From positions 8,874-72,873 of the forward strand of contig NZ_DASSAB010000061.1 in NCBI RefSeq assembly GCF_035685805.1: a DNA stretch of 64,000 nt, given 5' to 3'. The first letter of the stretch is position 1, and the number at the start of each line of letters is the position of its first letter. This stretch comes from Dyella_A sp035685805. GTDB taxonomy: Bacteria > Pseudomonadota > Gammaproteobacteria > Xanthomonadales > Rhodanobacteraceae. The notes under the pieces are model-generated. The model saw only the letters and a list, made by a program, of their open reading frames with translations. It ran no database searches and was not told where the DNA came from. Below are positions 24,737 through 33,911 of the stretch, one piece after another. A program made the position numbers and the translations under genes.

Positions 24737-25585
24737 ATGGCCCGCATCATCGCTGTCGCCAACCAGAAGGGTGGCGTCGGCAAGACCACCACCGCCGTCA
24801 ACCTCGCCGCCTCGCTGGCCGCGGCCAAGCGCAAGGTGTTGCTGGTCGACCTCGATCCGCAGGGCAACGCCACCATGGCCTCGGGCGTGGACAAGCGCGA
24901 GGCGCGGCCCAACGGCTGCGAAGTGCTGATGGAAGAGGCGCCGATCGAACAGGCCATCGTCGCCACCGAGGCGCAGTACGACCTGCTGCCGGGCAATGGC
25001 GACCTCACCGCCGCGGAGCTCAAGCTGATGGACCAGCTCGCGCGCGAAAGCCGCCTCAAGGAGCAGCTGGCGAAGGTGTCCGATCGCTACCAGACGATCC
25101 TGATCGACTGCCCGCCGTCGCTGCACCTGCTCACCCTGAACGCACTTACCGCAGCGCACGGCCTGTTGATCCCGGTGCAGTGCGAGTACTTCGCGCTCGA
25201 AGGGCTCTCCAGCCTGCTCGACACGGTGCGTGCCGTGCGCCAGCGGCTGAACCCGACGCTGGAGATCGAAGGCCTGCTGCGCACCATGTACGACGTACGC
25301 AACAACCTCGGCAACGAGGTGTCCGCCCAGCTCACCCAGCATTTCGGCGACAAGGTGTTGCGCTCGATCATCCCGCGCAATGTGCGCCTTGCCGAGGCAC
25401 CCAGCCACGGCCAGCCCATTCATCTGTACGACCGCAGCTCGCGCGGCGCGATCGCCTATATCGGGCTCGCCGGCGAGATCATCCGCCGCGAGCGCGGCGC
25501 CCAGGCGGCGCTCGCCGCGTTGGCGGACATGCACGACGATCCCGCCTCCGCGCAGGCCGTCGCGGTCAATCTTCACCAGGAGTAA
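24737..25585 (+). CDS. parA: Chromosome-partitioning ATPase ParA
   Basis: A 282-residue Walker-type ATPase. The deviant Walker A motif KGGVGKTTTAVNLAASLA, followed by VLLVDLDPQGNATMASG, identifies a chromosomal ParA/Soj. The switch region ILIDCPPSLHLLTLNAL and VQCEYFALEGLSSLLDTV are typical. ParA forms ATP-dependent DNA-bound assemblies that move ParB-parS complexes. The first gene of a parAB pair: parB starts 2 bases after its stop. An AATCTAAC motif lies about 40 bases upstream as a possible -10 region. Confidence 0.96.
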   Translation: MARIIAVANQKGGVGKTTTAVNLAASLAAAKRKVLLVDLDPQGNATMASGVDKREARPNGCEVLMEEAPIEQAIVATEAQYDLLPGNGDLTAAELKLMDQLARESRLKEQLAKVSDRYQTILIDCPPSLHLLTLNALTAAHGLLIPVQCEYFALEGLSSLLDTVRAVRQRLNPTLEIEGLLRTMYDVRNNLGNEVSAQLTQHFGDKVLRSIIPRNVRLAEAPSHGQPIHLYDRSSRGAIAYIGLAGEIIRRERGAQAALAALADMHDDPASAQAVAVNLHQE

Positions 25586-25587
25586 GC

Positions 25588-26457
25588 ATGGCCGCGAAAA
25601 AGCGTGGACTCGGACGCGGGCTCGACGCCCTGCTCGGCGGCGGCGACGACGCCGGCACGCCATCGGTGATCGACCAGGAGGGCGAGCTGCGTACGCTGCC
25701 GATCCAGCAGATCCAGCCGGGCAAGTACCAGCCGCGCCGGCACTGGAACGACGAGGCGCTGGACGAACTGGCGGCGTCGATCAAGGCGCAGGGCCTGATC
25801 CAGCCGGTGGTGGTGCGCGCACTCGGCAAGAACAGCTACGAGCTGATCGCCGGCGAGCGCCGCTGGCGTGCCGCGCAGCGCGCGCAGATGAGCGAGATCC
25901 CGGCGCTGGTGAAGGACGTGCCCGAGGTCGCCGTGCCGGCGATGGCGCTGATCGAGAACATCCAGCGGCAGGACCTCACGCCACTGGAAGAGGCCGATGC
26001 GCTGAAGCGGCTGATCGACGATTTCGACCTCACCCACCAGCAGGCCGCCGACGCCGTGGGCCGCTCGCGCGCCTCGGTCTCCAACCTGCTGCGCCTCACC
26101 GATCTGCCCAACACGATCAAGAAGCTGCTCGACGAGGGCAAGCTGGAGATGGGCCACGCCCGCTGCCTGCTCACCCTGCCCGAACGCGAGGCCGAGTCGC
26201 TGGCGCTGGAAGCGGCCCGCAACGGCTGGACCGTGCGCGAGCTCGAAGAGGCCGCGCGCAAGGCGCAGACCGCACCCAAGGGCAAGGCGAAACGCGAGCC
26301 GTCGCGTGACCCCAATGTCGCCGACCTGGAGCGCGAGCTGGCCGAGCGCTTCGCCACCCGCGTGGAGCTGGCGCAGGGGCGCGGCGGCAGGGGCAAGCTG
26401 GTGATCCACTACCACAGCAACGACGAGCTCGAGGGCATCCTCGGCAAGATCCGCTGA
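25588..26457 (+). CDS. parB: Chromosome-partitioning protein ParB
   Basis: A 289-residue CTP-dependent DNA-binding clamp that loads on parS. The N-terminal RGLGRGLDALLG box contacts ParA. The ParB/Srx domain carries IQPGKYQPRRHW, GERRWRAAQ and VALIENIQRQDL-like sequences (here MALIENIQRQDLTPLEEA). The helix-turn-helix reads QQAADAVGRSRASVSNLLRL, and a dimerisation region ends the protein. CAGGAG precedes the start codon. I found no obvious TGTTTCACGTGAAACA-type parS site in the window, though I could not scan systematically. Confidence 0.96.
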   Translation: MAAKKRGLGRGLDALLGGGDDAGTPSVIDQEGELRTLPIQQIQPGKYQPRRHWNDEALDELAASIKAQGLIQPVVVRALGKNSYELIAGERRWRAAQRAQMSEIPALVKDVPEVAVPAMALIENIQRQDLTPLEEADALKRLIDDFDLTHQQAADAVGRSRASVSNLLRLTDLPNTIKKLLDEGKLEMGHARCLLTLPEREAESLALEAARNGWTVRELEEAARKAQTAPKGKAKREPSRDPNVADLERELAERFATRVELAQGRGGRGKLVIHYHSNDELEGILGKIR

Positions 26458-26580
26458 GCATGCCGCCAGTCGCCGGCGGCGCGGCTGCGTGAGCACGGCG
26501 TCACGCCTGCAGCAGTAAGCACGCGCCAGTGGGTGCACGGGGCGCCGTCGCGCCATCCAGCGCGGCCCGCGCGCTTGGGC

Positions 26581-26586
26581 GATAAT
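26581..26586 (+). promoter_or_regulatory. Candidate -10 element (GATAAT) for the glycosyltransferase gene
   Basis: GATAAT lies about 33 bases upstream of the start codon in GC-rich sequence. No good -35 hexamer is visible. Motif-only call. Confidence 0.3.
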
Positions 26587-26618
26587 CGCGCGCTCAGCCC
26601 TATTCCGGACCGGCTCCC

Positions 26619-27335
26619 ATGCCCCAGCTCTCCGTCGTCGTTCCCGTGTTCAACGAGCGCGACAACATCCCGCCGCTGCTCGCCGAGATCGCCGCCGCGC
26701 TGCGCGGCCAGGTCGACTACGAGGTGATCTACGTCGACGACGACTCCACCGACGACAGCCGTGCCGTGCTGACCGCGCAGAAGGCGCAGCATCCGGAGCT
26801 GCGCGTGCTGCATCACGTGGCCCGGTCCGGCCAGAGCACCGCCGTCTGGAACGGCGTGCGGGCGGCGCAGTCGCCCTGGATCGCCACGCTGGACGGCGAC
26901 GGCCAGAACGATCCGGCCGATATCCCCAAGCTGCTAGCCGCACGTACCACCGCGGCGGCGGATGTGCGCTTGTTTGCCGGCTGGCGCACCACGCGGCGCG
27001 ACAGCTTCAACAAGCGCATCTCGTCCAAGGTGGCCAATGCGGTCCGCTCGCGCATGCTCAGGGACGCTACCCCGGACACCGGCTGCGGGCTGAAGCTGTT
27101 CGAGCGCGAGGTGTTCCTGCGCCTGCCCTACTTCGACCACATGCACCGCTACCTGCCGGCGCTGGTCAAGCGCGCCGGCTTCCAGAGCCAGAGCGTGCCG
27201 GTGGGCCATCGCCCGCGCACGGCGGGCAGTTCCAAGTACGGCATGCTCGACCGCCTGTGGGTCGGCCTGGCCGACCTGCGCGGCGTGGCTTGGCTGATGC
27301 GCCGCGGCAAGGTCACCGCGGTCGAGGAGCTCTAG
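26619..27335 (+). CDS. Family 2 glycosyltransferase (dolichol-phosphate mannosyltransferase-like)
   Basis: A 238-residue GT-A-fold glycosyltransferase. The N-terminus LSVVVPVFNERDNI, the nucleotide-binding YVDDDSTD and the DGDGQNDP metal-binding motif (DxD-type) are diagnostic, with QSTAVWNGVRAA in between and GCGLKLFEREVF downstream. It resembles polyprenyl-phosphate hexosyl transferases of the DPM1/GtrB/ArnC group, which transfer a sugar from a nucleotide donor to a lipid carrier. It lacks the C-terminal membrane helices of GtrB and ArnC, so it is predicted soluble or peripheral. No partner gene of a specific pathway is nearby. Confidence 0.88.
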   Translation: MPQLSVVVPVFNERDNIPPLLAEIAAALRGQVDYEVIYVDDDSTDDSRAVLTAQKAQHPELRVLHHVARSGQSTAVWNGVRAAQSPWIATLDGDGQNDPADIPKLLAARTTAAADVRLFAGWRTTRRDSFNKRISSKVANAVRSRMLRDATPDTGCGLKLFEREVFLRLPYFDHMHRYLPALVKRAGFQSQSVPVGHRPRTAGSSKYGMLDRLWVGLADLRGVAWLMRRGKVTAVEEL

Positions 27336-27427
27336 CAGTCCAGCCGCTGCCCGGCGCATGGCGCCGACACGCGACGTTGGCGTCCGGGCGCGTAGGCTCG
27401 GCGCATTTTCCCGGCGCGGAGCAGCGC

Positions 27428-27796
27428 ATGGGCCTTACGGTAAAACGGATCTACCAGCCCGCCGCGCCCGATGACGGCGTACGCGTGCTGGTGGACCGCC
27501 TGTGGCCGCGCGGGGTGAGCAAGGACGCGGCCGCGCTGGACCAGTGGCTGCGCGAGGTGGCGCCCTCGCCGGCGCTGCGGCGCTGGTTCAACCACGAGCC
27601 GGCGCGTTGGGAGGCGTTCCGCCACCGCTATGCCGCCGAGCTCGACGACCTCGCCGAGTACTGGCGACCGCTCGCGACCCAGTCGCTGCACCGCCAGGTG
27701 ACGCTGCTCTATGGCGCGCGCGATGACGAGCACAACCACGCCGTGGCGCTGAAGATCTACCTGGAACGCTGGCTGCAGGCACACGGGCCGCGTTGA
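27428..27796 (+). CDS. DUF488 family protein
   Basis: A 122-residue protein with the hallmark N-terminal pattern VKRIYQPAAPDDGVRVLVDRLWPRGVSK, a central WFNHEPARWEAFRHRY helix and the C-terminal LLYGARDDEHNHAVALKIYLE segment. Members of this family are uncharacterised; some have been proposed to bind nucleic acids or oxidised substrates, but nothing certain is known. The ATG at 27428 is preceded by CGGAGCAGCGC. It is likely monocistronic and converges on the next gene. Confidence 0.9.
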   Translation: MGLTVKRIYQPAAPDDGVRVLVDRLWPRGVSKDAAALDQWLREVAPSPALRRWFNHEPARWEAFRHRYAAELDDLAEYWRPLATQSLHRQVTLLYGARDDEHNHAVALKIYLERWLQAHGPR

Positions 27797-27805
27797 GGCC
27801 CCGCG

Positions 27806-28774
27806 TCATGGCTCCTGCGTGGCCGGCACGGTATCGGCGCCGCTCCAGTTCGCGAGCGCCAGCCGGGTCCGCTCGCGGCCCAGCTCGATCAGCTCGCGGG
27901 CACGATAGAACTCGTACGCGGTGGAGAGGTTGCGCGGCATCTGGATCAGCAGGTCCGGCGCGTATGCCGCCAGGCGCAGGCGCGACAGGTTCGACTGCAT
28001 CAGGTCCATCGACTGGTTGAGCAGGTCCAGCGCGCCCAGCTCGGCCGGCCGCGGCTCGCCTGCGCCCGGCCGTAGCCGGCTCAGCCATCCACCCACGCGG
28101 CTGTGGTAGCTCTCGTCGTCCTCGGCCACCAGCTCCTGCACCCGGACGGTCTCCGCCGGGCCGTCCACGCTGACCGCAAACACGTGATCGGCGCGCTCGC
28201 GTATCAGCGGCGTGACCGGCACCGGGTTGAGCAGCGCGCCGTCCAGCAGCAGGCGACCGTCGATGCGATGCGGGCGGAAGATCGTGGGGATGGCGATGGA
28301 CGCGCGAATCGCGTCGAACAGCGAGCCGCGAGTCAGCCACACCTCGCGCTCCCGCTCCAGGTCGGTGGCGACAGCGGTGAATGCCAGCGGCAGCTCCTCG
28401 ATCGAGACATCGCCGATCAGCTCGCGCAGGGTGCCGATCAGCTTTTCGCCCTTGATCAGGCCGCCGCCGGAGAAGGTCCAGTCCAGCAGCCGCAGCACGT
28501 CGAGCCGGGCCAGCGTGGAGACCCAGTCGCGATAGACGTCCAGTTTGCCCATCGCATAGATGCCGCCGATCAGCGCGCCCATCGAACTGCCGGCAAGCGC
28601 CACGATCTCGAAGCCGGCGGCCTCGATCTGCTCGATCGCCCCGATGTGCGCCAGCCCTTTGGCGCCGCCGGCGCCCAGCGCCAGCGCCACGGTGGGCCGG
28701 CTCGCGCGGGACCGGACCGGGGCATCAGCAGCACCGGGTGCAGGGTTTTCGGATCGGGCGGATGTCTCGGCCAT
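27806..28774 (-). CDS. Patatin-like phospholipase (RssA/YchK type)
   Basis: A 322-residue patatin with a glycine-rich oxyanion loop (LGAGGAKGLAHIG), the nucleophile elbow GSSMG (Ser64) and the catalytic Asp in LDGAL (Asp178). There is no regulatory domain, unlike the patatin at 4434-6152. The C-terminal part has a Leu/Met-rich helical stretch (ALDLLNQSMDLMQSN). It is probably a cytoplasmic or membrane-associated lipid acyl hydrolase. A second in-frame start 10 codons upstream (28804) is possible; neither has a strong ribosome-binding site. Convergent with the DUF488 gene. Confidence 0.9.
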   Translation of the reverse strand: MAETSARSENPAPGAADAPVRSRASRPTVALALGAGGAKGLAHIGAIEQIEAAGFEIVALAGSSMGALIGGIYAMGKLDVYRDWVSTLARLDVLRLLDWTFSGGGLIKGEKLIGTLRELIGDVSIEELPLAFTAVATDLEREREVWLTRGSLFDAIRASIAIPTIFRPHRIDGRLLLDGALLNPVPVTPLIRERADHVFAVSVDGPAETVRVQELVAEDDESYHSRVGGWLSRLRPGAGEPRPAELGALDLLNQSMDLMQSNLSRLRLAAYAPDLLIQMPRNLSTAYEFYRARELIELGRERTRLALANWSGADTVPATQEP

Positions 28775-29003
28775 GGCGGCTCGCGTGCGGTGGAGGAGCG
28801 CCATAACATTGTGCAAACGCCCCGATTCCGTACGATGCCAGAAAGGTGTGAAGGCAGCGACCGCCGCGGGATCGGGCCGCGCCCTGGCCGCCCCCGGCCG
28901 GCCGGCCGCACCGACGTCTCTCCAGGAACAGCACGATGCAACCGAGCACCAGACGACCGCCGCCGGCGGCTGCCACTGTCCGTCCTGCGCGCGGGGTCGT
29001 TGC

Positions 29004-30779
29004 ATGACCTGGCAGGCCTGGGCGACGGTGGCGGTCATCGTGGCGGCGATGGCGCTGTTCGCCAGCGAAAAGGTGCGCATCGACCTGGTGGCGCTGATGG
29101 CACTCGCCGCGTTGGTGATCCTGGGCGTGGTCAGTCCGGCCGAGGCGCTGAGCGGATTCAGCAACGAGGCCACGGTCACCGTGGCGGCGATGTTCGCGCT
29201 CAGCATGGGCATCGAACGTTCCGGCGCGCTGGAGCCGCTCAGCCGGTTGCTGATGAAGATCAAGCGGCCGTGGCTGCTGACCCTGGCGATGATGCTGGCG
29301 ATCGCGCCGCTGGGCGCCTTCATCAAGAACATCGCGCTGGTGGCCACGTTCCTGCCGCTGGCGTTGAAGGTGTGCCAGCGCACCGGCACGTCGCCCGGCC
29401 GCGTGCTCATGCCGATGGCCTTCGCGGCGCAGATGGGTGGCGTGTGCACGCTCATCGGCACCTCCTCCAACCTGCTGGCCGACACCCTGGCGCAGAAGCA
29501 CGGCATGGCGCCGTTCGGGGTGTTCGAGTTCACCCCGATGGGCGCGCTGCTGGCGGTCGTCGGCATGGTCTACCTGATGGTGATCGGCCGCTGGCTGCTG
29601 CCGCGCCAGACCCACACCGACATGCCGGTGGAAGTGGACATCGGCAAGTACGTGACCGAGCTGGAAGTCACCGAGCAGTCGTCGTTGCTGGGCAAGAGCA
29701 TCGCCGACGCCAGCCTCGGTGAACGCTACGGCGTGTACCCGCTGGAGCTGCTGCGGGGCGAGCGCCGCATGTGGTCCCCGCGATCGCAGCAGATCGCCCA
29801 GGGCGACGTGCTGCTGGTGCGCGGGGACTGGGAGAAGATCGAGGAATTCCGCCGCCAGACCCACCTGCGCAACGCCCCGGACGGCCACTACGCGCATGCC
29901 GACGACCGCCCGCGGGTGATGGCCGAGATCATGGTCGCGCCCGCCAGTCCGCTGGAAGGCCGGCGTTTCGGCGAGACCGGCATCGGCTGGCGCTACGACG
30001 CCGTGGCGCTGGCGATCCACCGCCGCGGCCAGGTGCTGCGCGAGAAGCTCAGCGACGTGTCGCTTGCGGTCGGCGACGTGCTGCTGGTGCTGGTGGCGGA
30101 AGAGGCCATGGCCAACCTGCGCAACGACGAGTCCTTCATTGTGCTCAGCGAGCGCGAGAAGGCGCCGCACACGCCGCGCAAGGCGTTCTACGCGGTGGCG
30201 ATCATGGCAGCCGTGGTGGTGGTGTCGGGGCTGCGCTGGCTGCCGATACCGATCGCGGCGATTTGCGGCGCCACCGCGATGGCGCTGGCCGGCTGCTTTG
30301 GCCGTAAAGACGTCTACGAAGGCATGGACTGGAAGATCATTATCCTGCTCGGCGCGATCCTCCCGTTGGGCGTGGCGATCGAGAAGAGCGGGCTGTCGAC
30401 GGCGGTGGTGCACATGGGCATGGCTGTCGTCGGCAGCCACGGTCCGCTGGCTGGCCTGCTGATGATCTACCTACTCACGGCGCTGCTCACCGAGCTGATG
30501 GGCCACAACCCGTCGGTGGTGCTGATGGTGGGCATTGCCGCGTCGGTGGCGCAGGCGCTGCACGTGGATCCGCGCCCGTTCGTGGTGGCGGTGGCATTTG
30601 CCGCGGCGACCTCGTTCGCGACCCCGGTCGGCTACCCCACCAACACCATGGTGTACTACGCAGGCGGTTACCGCTTCACCGACTTCATGAAGGTCGGCAT
30701 TCCACTGATCCTGTTGTTCTGCGCCCTGTCGATGTGGCTGATTCCGCACTTCTGGCCGTTCCAGGCGGTAGCGCACTGA
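29004..30779 (+). CDS. SLC13 family (DASS) sodium/anion symporter with TrkA-C domains
   Basis: A 591-residue membrane protein. Its two transmembrane halves carry the SLC13/ArsB-like motifs GFSNEATVTVAAMFALSMGIE, IGTSSNLLADTLAQKHG and, near the C-terminus, FATPVGYPTNTMVYYAGGYRFTDF. Between the halves are two RCK-C (TrkA-C) domains (about residues 205-290 and 295-380), where SLLGKSIADASLGERYGV and GDVLLVRG repeat the typical domain shape. These domains bind ligands and gate transport. Substrates in the family include sulfate, dicarboxylates and phosphate, and none can be chosen from sequence. It begins after a 230-base gap that follows the divergent patatin gene. Confidence 0.9.
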   Translation: MTWQAWATVAVIVAAMALFASEKVRIDLVALMALAALVILGVVSPAEALSGFSNEATVTVAAMFALSMGIERSGALEPLSRLLMKIKRPWLLTLAMMLAIAPLGAFIKNIALVATFLPLALKVCQRTGTSPGRVLMPMAFAAQMGGVCTLIGTSSNLLADTLAQKHGMAPFGVFEFTPMGALLAVVGMVYLMVIGRWLLPRQTHTDMPVEVDIGKYVTELEVTEQSSLLGKSIADASLGERYGVYPLELLRGERRMWSPRSQQIAQGDVLLVRGDWEKIEEFRRQTHLRNAPDGHYAHADDRPRVMAEIMVAPASPLEGRRFGETGIGWRYDAVALAIHRRGQVLREKLSDVSLAVGDVLLVLVAEEAMANLRNDESFIVLSEREKAPHTPRKAFYAVAIMAAVVVVSGLRWLPIPIAAICGATAMALAGCFGRKDVYEGMDWKIIILLGAILPLGVAIEKSGLSTAVVHMGMAVVGSHGPLAGLLMIYLLTALLTELMGHNPSVVLMVGIAASVAQALHVDPRPFVVAVAFAAATSFATPVGYPTNTMVYYAGGYRFTDFMKVGIPLILLFCALSMWLIPHFWPFQAVAH

Positions 30780-30894
30780 GGCGACGCCGCTCGCACCGTT
30801 GCTGAAGCGAAGAACACGCGGGTGCGCCAAACGTGCCCGCTGCCGAGGACGTCTCGCGGGACCGCAACGCGACGCAGCGGCTCAATCGCAAGGC

Positions 30895-31869
30895 TTACCG
30901 GCCGTACCCGGTCAGCGCCAGCTGCAGCGAGATCTTCATCTCCTCGCGCAGCGGCAGCGGCGCCACGATCTCCGCGTCCGGCCCGTACTTGAGCACGTCC
31001 ATCAGCAGCTCGCGCGAGTTGGAGTACGGCACCTGCAATTCGTAGCGCCCGTCGGGCAGCCACTCGCCCTTCTGCTGCGAGTGCCAGTGTTCGTCGGCCA
31101 CCCAGCGCGCCGCGTGCTGGGAGAAGCGGATGGTCGCCCACGCCTTGGGCTTGCCCGCAAAGATGCCGTAGCTGGAGGAAAGCAACTCGTTGAGGTCGGC
31201 CTCGGCCACGTCGATGGCGGCCGCGTCCAGCGCATGCGGCTCGACGATGCGGTCCACCGCGAAGCTGCGCAAGGCCTCGCGGTCGTGGTCCCACACGTCC
31301 AGGTACCAGTTGTCGCGGTAGTGGGTGAGCCGCTGCGGCGAGACCGTGCGCTTGCTGTCGGCATTGGTGGTGCGCGCGCGGTAGCGGAAGCGCAACTGCT
31401 TGCGCTCCAGCACGGTGCCGGCGGCGATGCGGAACACCTGCTGGTCGAGCTTGCGCTCGCCCCAGGGGATGACCCGGATGCGCTCGATCGGCAGCGCCTT
31501 GCCGCTGCCCTGGTCGGACAGCAGCCCTTCGATGCGGGCCTTGAACGGCGCCAGCGCACCGGCCAGCACACCCGGCCCGCTGCGACCGATCAGCTCGTTG
31601 AGGGCCAGCAGCGCCGCCAGCTCGTCGGAGGTGAGCCAGAGCCCCGGCAGTTCGAAGCGCTCGCCCTCGCCGACCTCGTAGCGGAAGGCAGCCTGCTCGC
31701 CGCCACCGCTCTCGATGGGCGCGCCCAGCGCGTCGCGCAGGAACGCGATGTCGCGGTAGAGCGTGGCGCGCGAGCACTCCAGCTCGTCCATCAGGCGCGG
31801 CAACGGCACCGGGTAGTGCGCCGACTTCAGCAGGCGGTGGAGAGTGAGAATGCGCTCGTAACGGTCCAT
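30895..31869 (-). CDS. YafY-type transcriptional regulator (HTH_11 and WYL domains)
   Basis: A 324-residue regulator. The N-terminal winged helix reads MDRYERILTLHRLLKSAHYPVPLPRLMDELECSRATLYRDIAFLRDAL. The WYL domain follows (VLERKQLRFRYRARTTNADSKRTVSPQRLTHYRDNWYLDVWDHDREALRSFAVDRI in pattern), where RFRY and WYLDVWD carry the conserved Trp/Tyr/Leu trio. WYL proteins often sense nucleic acid or nucleotide ligands in stress or phage contexts, but no such neighbours are present here. Start chosen at 31869 where the helix-turn-helix begins. It is divergent from the adjacent membrane protein gene with only 31 bases between starts. Confidence 0.92.
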   Translation of the reverse strand: MDRYERILTLHRLLKSAHYPVPLPRLMDELECSRATLYRDIAFLRDALGAPIESGGGEQAAFRYEVGEGERFELPGLWLTSDELAALLALNELIGRSGPGVLAGALAPFKARIEGLLSDQGSGKALPIERIRVIPWGERKLDQQVFRIAAGTVLERKQLRFRYRARTTNADSKRTVSPQRLTHYRDNWYLDVWDHDREALRSFAVDRIVEPHALDAAAIDVAEADLNELLSSSYGIFAGKPKAWATIRFSQHAARWVADEHWHSQQKGEWLPDGRYELQVPYSNSRELLMDVLKYGPDAEIVAPLPLREEMKISLQLALTGYGR

Positions 31870-31900
31870 GGCATATCGTCGGCGGGAGGCGTTGTGTAGC

Positions 31901-32914
31901 ATGGGCACGCCTCGAAGCGGCCGCAAGCCCACAGCAGTGGCCGCGTTCGATCATGACGCCTTCCCCGCGCCCGCCTTCGCCTCCCCGGACGACGACACCT
32001 TGACGCAAGCAACGCGTGCTACGCCGGATACCGGCATTTCCGACGCCTCGCCTGACAGCGGCCGCGTCCGCCAGCGCATGCTGGCGGTGACGCTGCGCAC
32101 GTGGTCCGACGCCGGCTACGGCCTGTGGGCGCTGCAGGGCCTGGCACTGGCCGTCGGCATTTACCGCCACGGACGCGGCGAGTCGCTGGTACCACTGGCG
32201 CTGGGGACGCTGTTCGTCAGCGCCGGCCTGATACTGGCGTGCGTGCGCAGGCCGGGCCTGCCTCCCTGGCACGGCTGGTATCCCGGGCGCAGTGCGTGGC
32301 CGCCGCGCGAGGCGCTGATGGCGCTGGCGGTCTATCTGCCGCTGCTTGCGGTGGCGGGCCTCACCCGGGGCGACAACAGTTTCTGGGCCACCCGCGTGGC
32401 TGGCGCCGTGCTCACCCTGTGCAGCGTCGGCATGCTCTACGGCAGCCCCCGCCGGGCGCCTGGTGAATCCGCGCGCTCACCTTCGCGCAACAGCCTGGCG
32501 ATGGATCGACTGCTGGCCGGGCTGTATGGCGGCGGCCTGTGGCTGTGGCTGTGCGTTGCCGCCGATCGCAACCGGCTGGGACCGGCCGAGGCCGCCCATC
32601 AGCCCTGGCTGCTGATCCTGCTGGTGCTGGCCCTGCTGCTGGGTCTGCTCGAAGGCATGCGCTGGCACGTGTTGCGGCCGGGGCAGGGCGAGGGCGCCGC
32701 ACGTGCACGGAGTTCGCTCCTGGGCGCCCGTTTCGTCGCCGCCTTGCTCACTTATGCCGTGCCCTGCACCGCGCTGCTGCTGGCCGATCGCTGGCAGGTG
32801 AGCGGCTGGATGGCGCTGCTCGCCGCCCTGTGCGGCGTGGCGGGCCGATCGCTGGAGCAGCGACTGCACGCTCGCGCCAGCGCGGCGTCCGCTCCCCTCG
32901 CCGCCACGGTCTGA
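31901..32914 (+). CDS. Uncharacterised multi-pass membrane protein
   Basis: A 337-residue protein with a polar N-terminus of about 70 residues, then about eight hydrophobic segments (for example YGLWALQGLALAVGIY, LALGTLFVSAGLILACV, LMALAVYLPLLAVAGL, LLILLVLALLLGLLEGM). I recognise no family signature or catalytic motif. The start is uncertain: 31901 follows a GGGAGG motif 11 bases upstream, but 32078 (MLAVTLRTW) is also possible and would remove a low-complexity N-terminus. The gene is read as a unit divergent from the WYL regulator, which may control it. Confidence 0.6.
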   Translation: MGTPRSGRKPTAVAAFDHDAFPAPAFASPDDDTLTQATRATPDTGISDASPDSGRVRQRMLAVTLRTWSDAGYGLWALQGLALAVGIYRHGRGESLVPLALGTLFVSAGLILACVRRPGLPPWHGWYPGRSAWPPREALMALAVYLPLLAVAGLTRGDNSFWATRVAGAVLTLCSVGMLYGSPRRAPGESARSPSRNSLAMDRLLAGLYGGGLWLWLCVAADRNRLGPAEAAHQPWLLILLVLALLLGLLEGMRWHVLRPGQGEGAARARSSLLGARFVAALLTYAVPCTALLLADRWQVSGWMALLAALCGVAGRSLEQRLHARASAASAPLAATV

Positions 32915-32916
32915 TC

Positions 32917-32938
32917 GCGCCCGTTTTTTTGCGGGCGC
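32917..32938. terminator. T-loop stem between convergent or tandem genes
   Basis: A perfect 7-bp stem GCGCCCG / CGGGCGC around a TTTTTTTG loop, 2 bases past the stop of the membrane protein gene. The T-run is in the loop, not after the stem, so it is an atypical terminator or an mRNA end hairpin. Confidence 0.4.
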
Positions 32939-33010
32939 AGTTCACTGGTCGTTCAACGCGGGCCGCTATGGTAGCCGGCGACATTTGCTTAACAATTGGA
33001 TCCAGCTTCG

Positions 33011-33829
33011 ATGAAAAACACGTCTCTCGCCGTCTTGTTCGTTTCTGCCCTTGCCGCTGGCGGCACCCACGCCCAGGAGGTCGCGATCGACCCCTCCGGT
33101 GCGCCAACCAACAGCGGCTGGAGCGGCTCGGGCGAGTTCGGTTTTGCGTCCGCACGCGGCAATTCCCGCTCGGAAAACCTCAACGCCAAGCTCGGCCTGA
33201 CCCAGGAGAACGAGCTGTGGAAGAACAACTTCTTCCTCAACGGCCTGCGCTCCAAGGGCGAGGTGTCGGTGGTCGACGCCAATGGCAACACGGTCAGCCA
33301 GTTCAGCACCACGGCCAACCGCTACGAAGGTGGTGCGTCGGTGGGCTACAAGCTCGACCCGCGCAGCTACATCGTGGGCGCGGGGCGCTATGAGCACGAC
33401 GACTTTGGCTCCAACCTCTGGCAGAGCACCGTGTCGCTCGGCTACGGGTACATCGCGTTGAAGAATCAGCGCACCGAGCTGTCGTTCGAAATCGGCCCCG
33501 GCTACAAGCGCTATCGCCCGGCCGACGAGTTGCAGGATGTCGGCGGCGTGACCGTGCCGGTGCGCCAGGAGACGGTAGGCGAGGGCGTGGCGCGTGGCCT
33601 GGTCAACTACAAGTACCGGCTTACCGACAACACCGCGTTCGAGGACACGCTGCTGCTCGAAGCGGGTTCGAAGAACAAGTACTACCAGAACGACGCCGGC
33701 CTCTCGGTCAGCATGACCAAGAAGATGGCGCTCAAGCTCGGCTTCCAGGTGCGCTACAACAGCGACACGCAGCCGGGCACGCAGAGCACCGATACGCTCA
33801 CCACCACCAACCTGGTCTACAACTTCTGA
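33011..33829 (+). CDS. DUF481 (YdiY) outer-membrane beta-barrel protein
   Basis: A 272-residue exported protein with a signal peptide ending in THAQE. The mature sequence alternates as beta strands (GEFGFASARGNSRSENLNAKLGL, FFLNGLRSKGEVS, GASVGYKLDPRSYIVGAGRYEHDDFGS, LSFEIGPGYKRYRP) and ends TTTNLVYNF, with the C-terminal Phe typical of outer-membrane barrels. DUF481 family members are of unknown function, sometimes acid- or salt-induced. A strong terminator follows 32 bases after the stop. Confidence 0.88.
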   Translation: MKNTSLAVLFVSALAAGGTHAQEVAIDPSGAPTNSGWSGSGEFGFASARGNSRSENLNAKLGLTQENELWKNNFFLNGLRSKGEVSVVDANGNTVSQFSTTANRYEGGASVGYKLDPRSYIVGAGRYEHDDFGSNLWQSTVSLGYGYIALKNQRTELSFEIGPGYKRYRPADELQDVGGVTVPVRQETVGEGVARGLVNYKYRLTDNTAFEDTLLLEAGSKNKYYQNDAGLSVSMTKKMALKLGFQVRYNSDTQPGTQSTDTLTTTNLVYNF

Positions 33830-33860
33830 GCCGCGTTGCGGCTCCGGGTCGATGAACGAA

Positions 33861-33890
33861 AAGGCCGGCTGCACTGCAGCCGGCCTTTTT
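33861..33890. terminator. Bidirectional intrinsic terminator
   Basis: A 12-bp perfect stem (AAGGCCGGCTGC / GCAGCCGGCCTT) with a 3-base loop, followed by TTTTT on the + strand and preceded by AAs on the other strand. It separates the DUF481 gene from the convergent hemC and can end both transcripts. Confidence 0.9.
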
Positions 33891-33911
33891 CATGGGGGCG
33901 ACTACCGCCGT

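Noticed and set aside
24737..26457. A parS site or replication origin near parAB
   Set aside because: No perfect TGTTTCACGTGAAACA-like palindrome or DnaA-box cluster was recognised by eye; a mismatch-tolerant scan would be needed to be certain.
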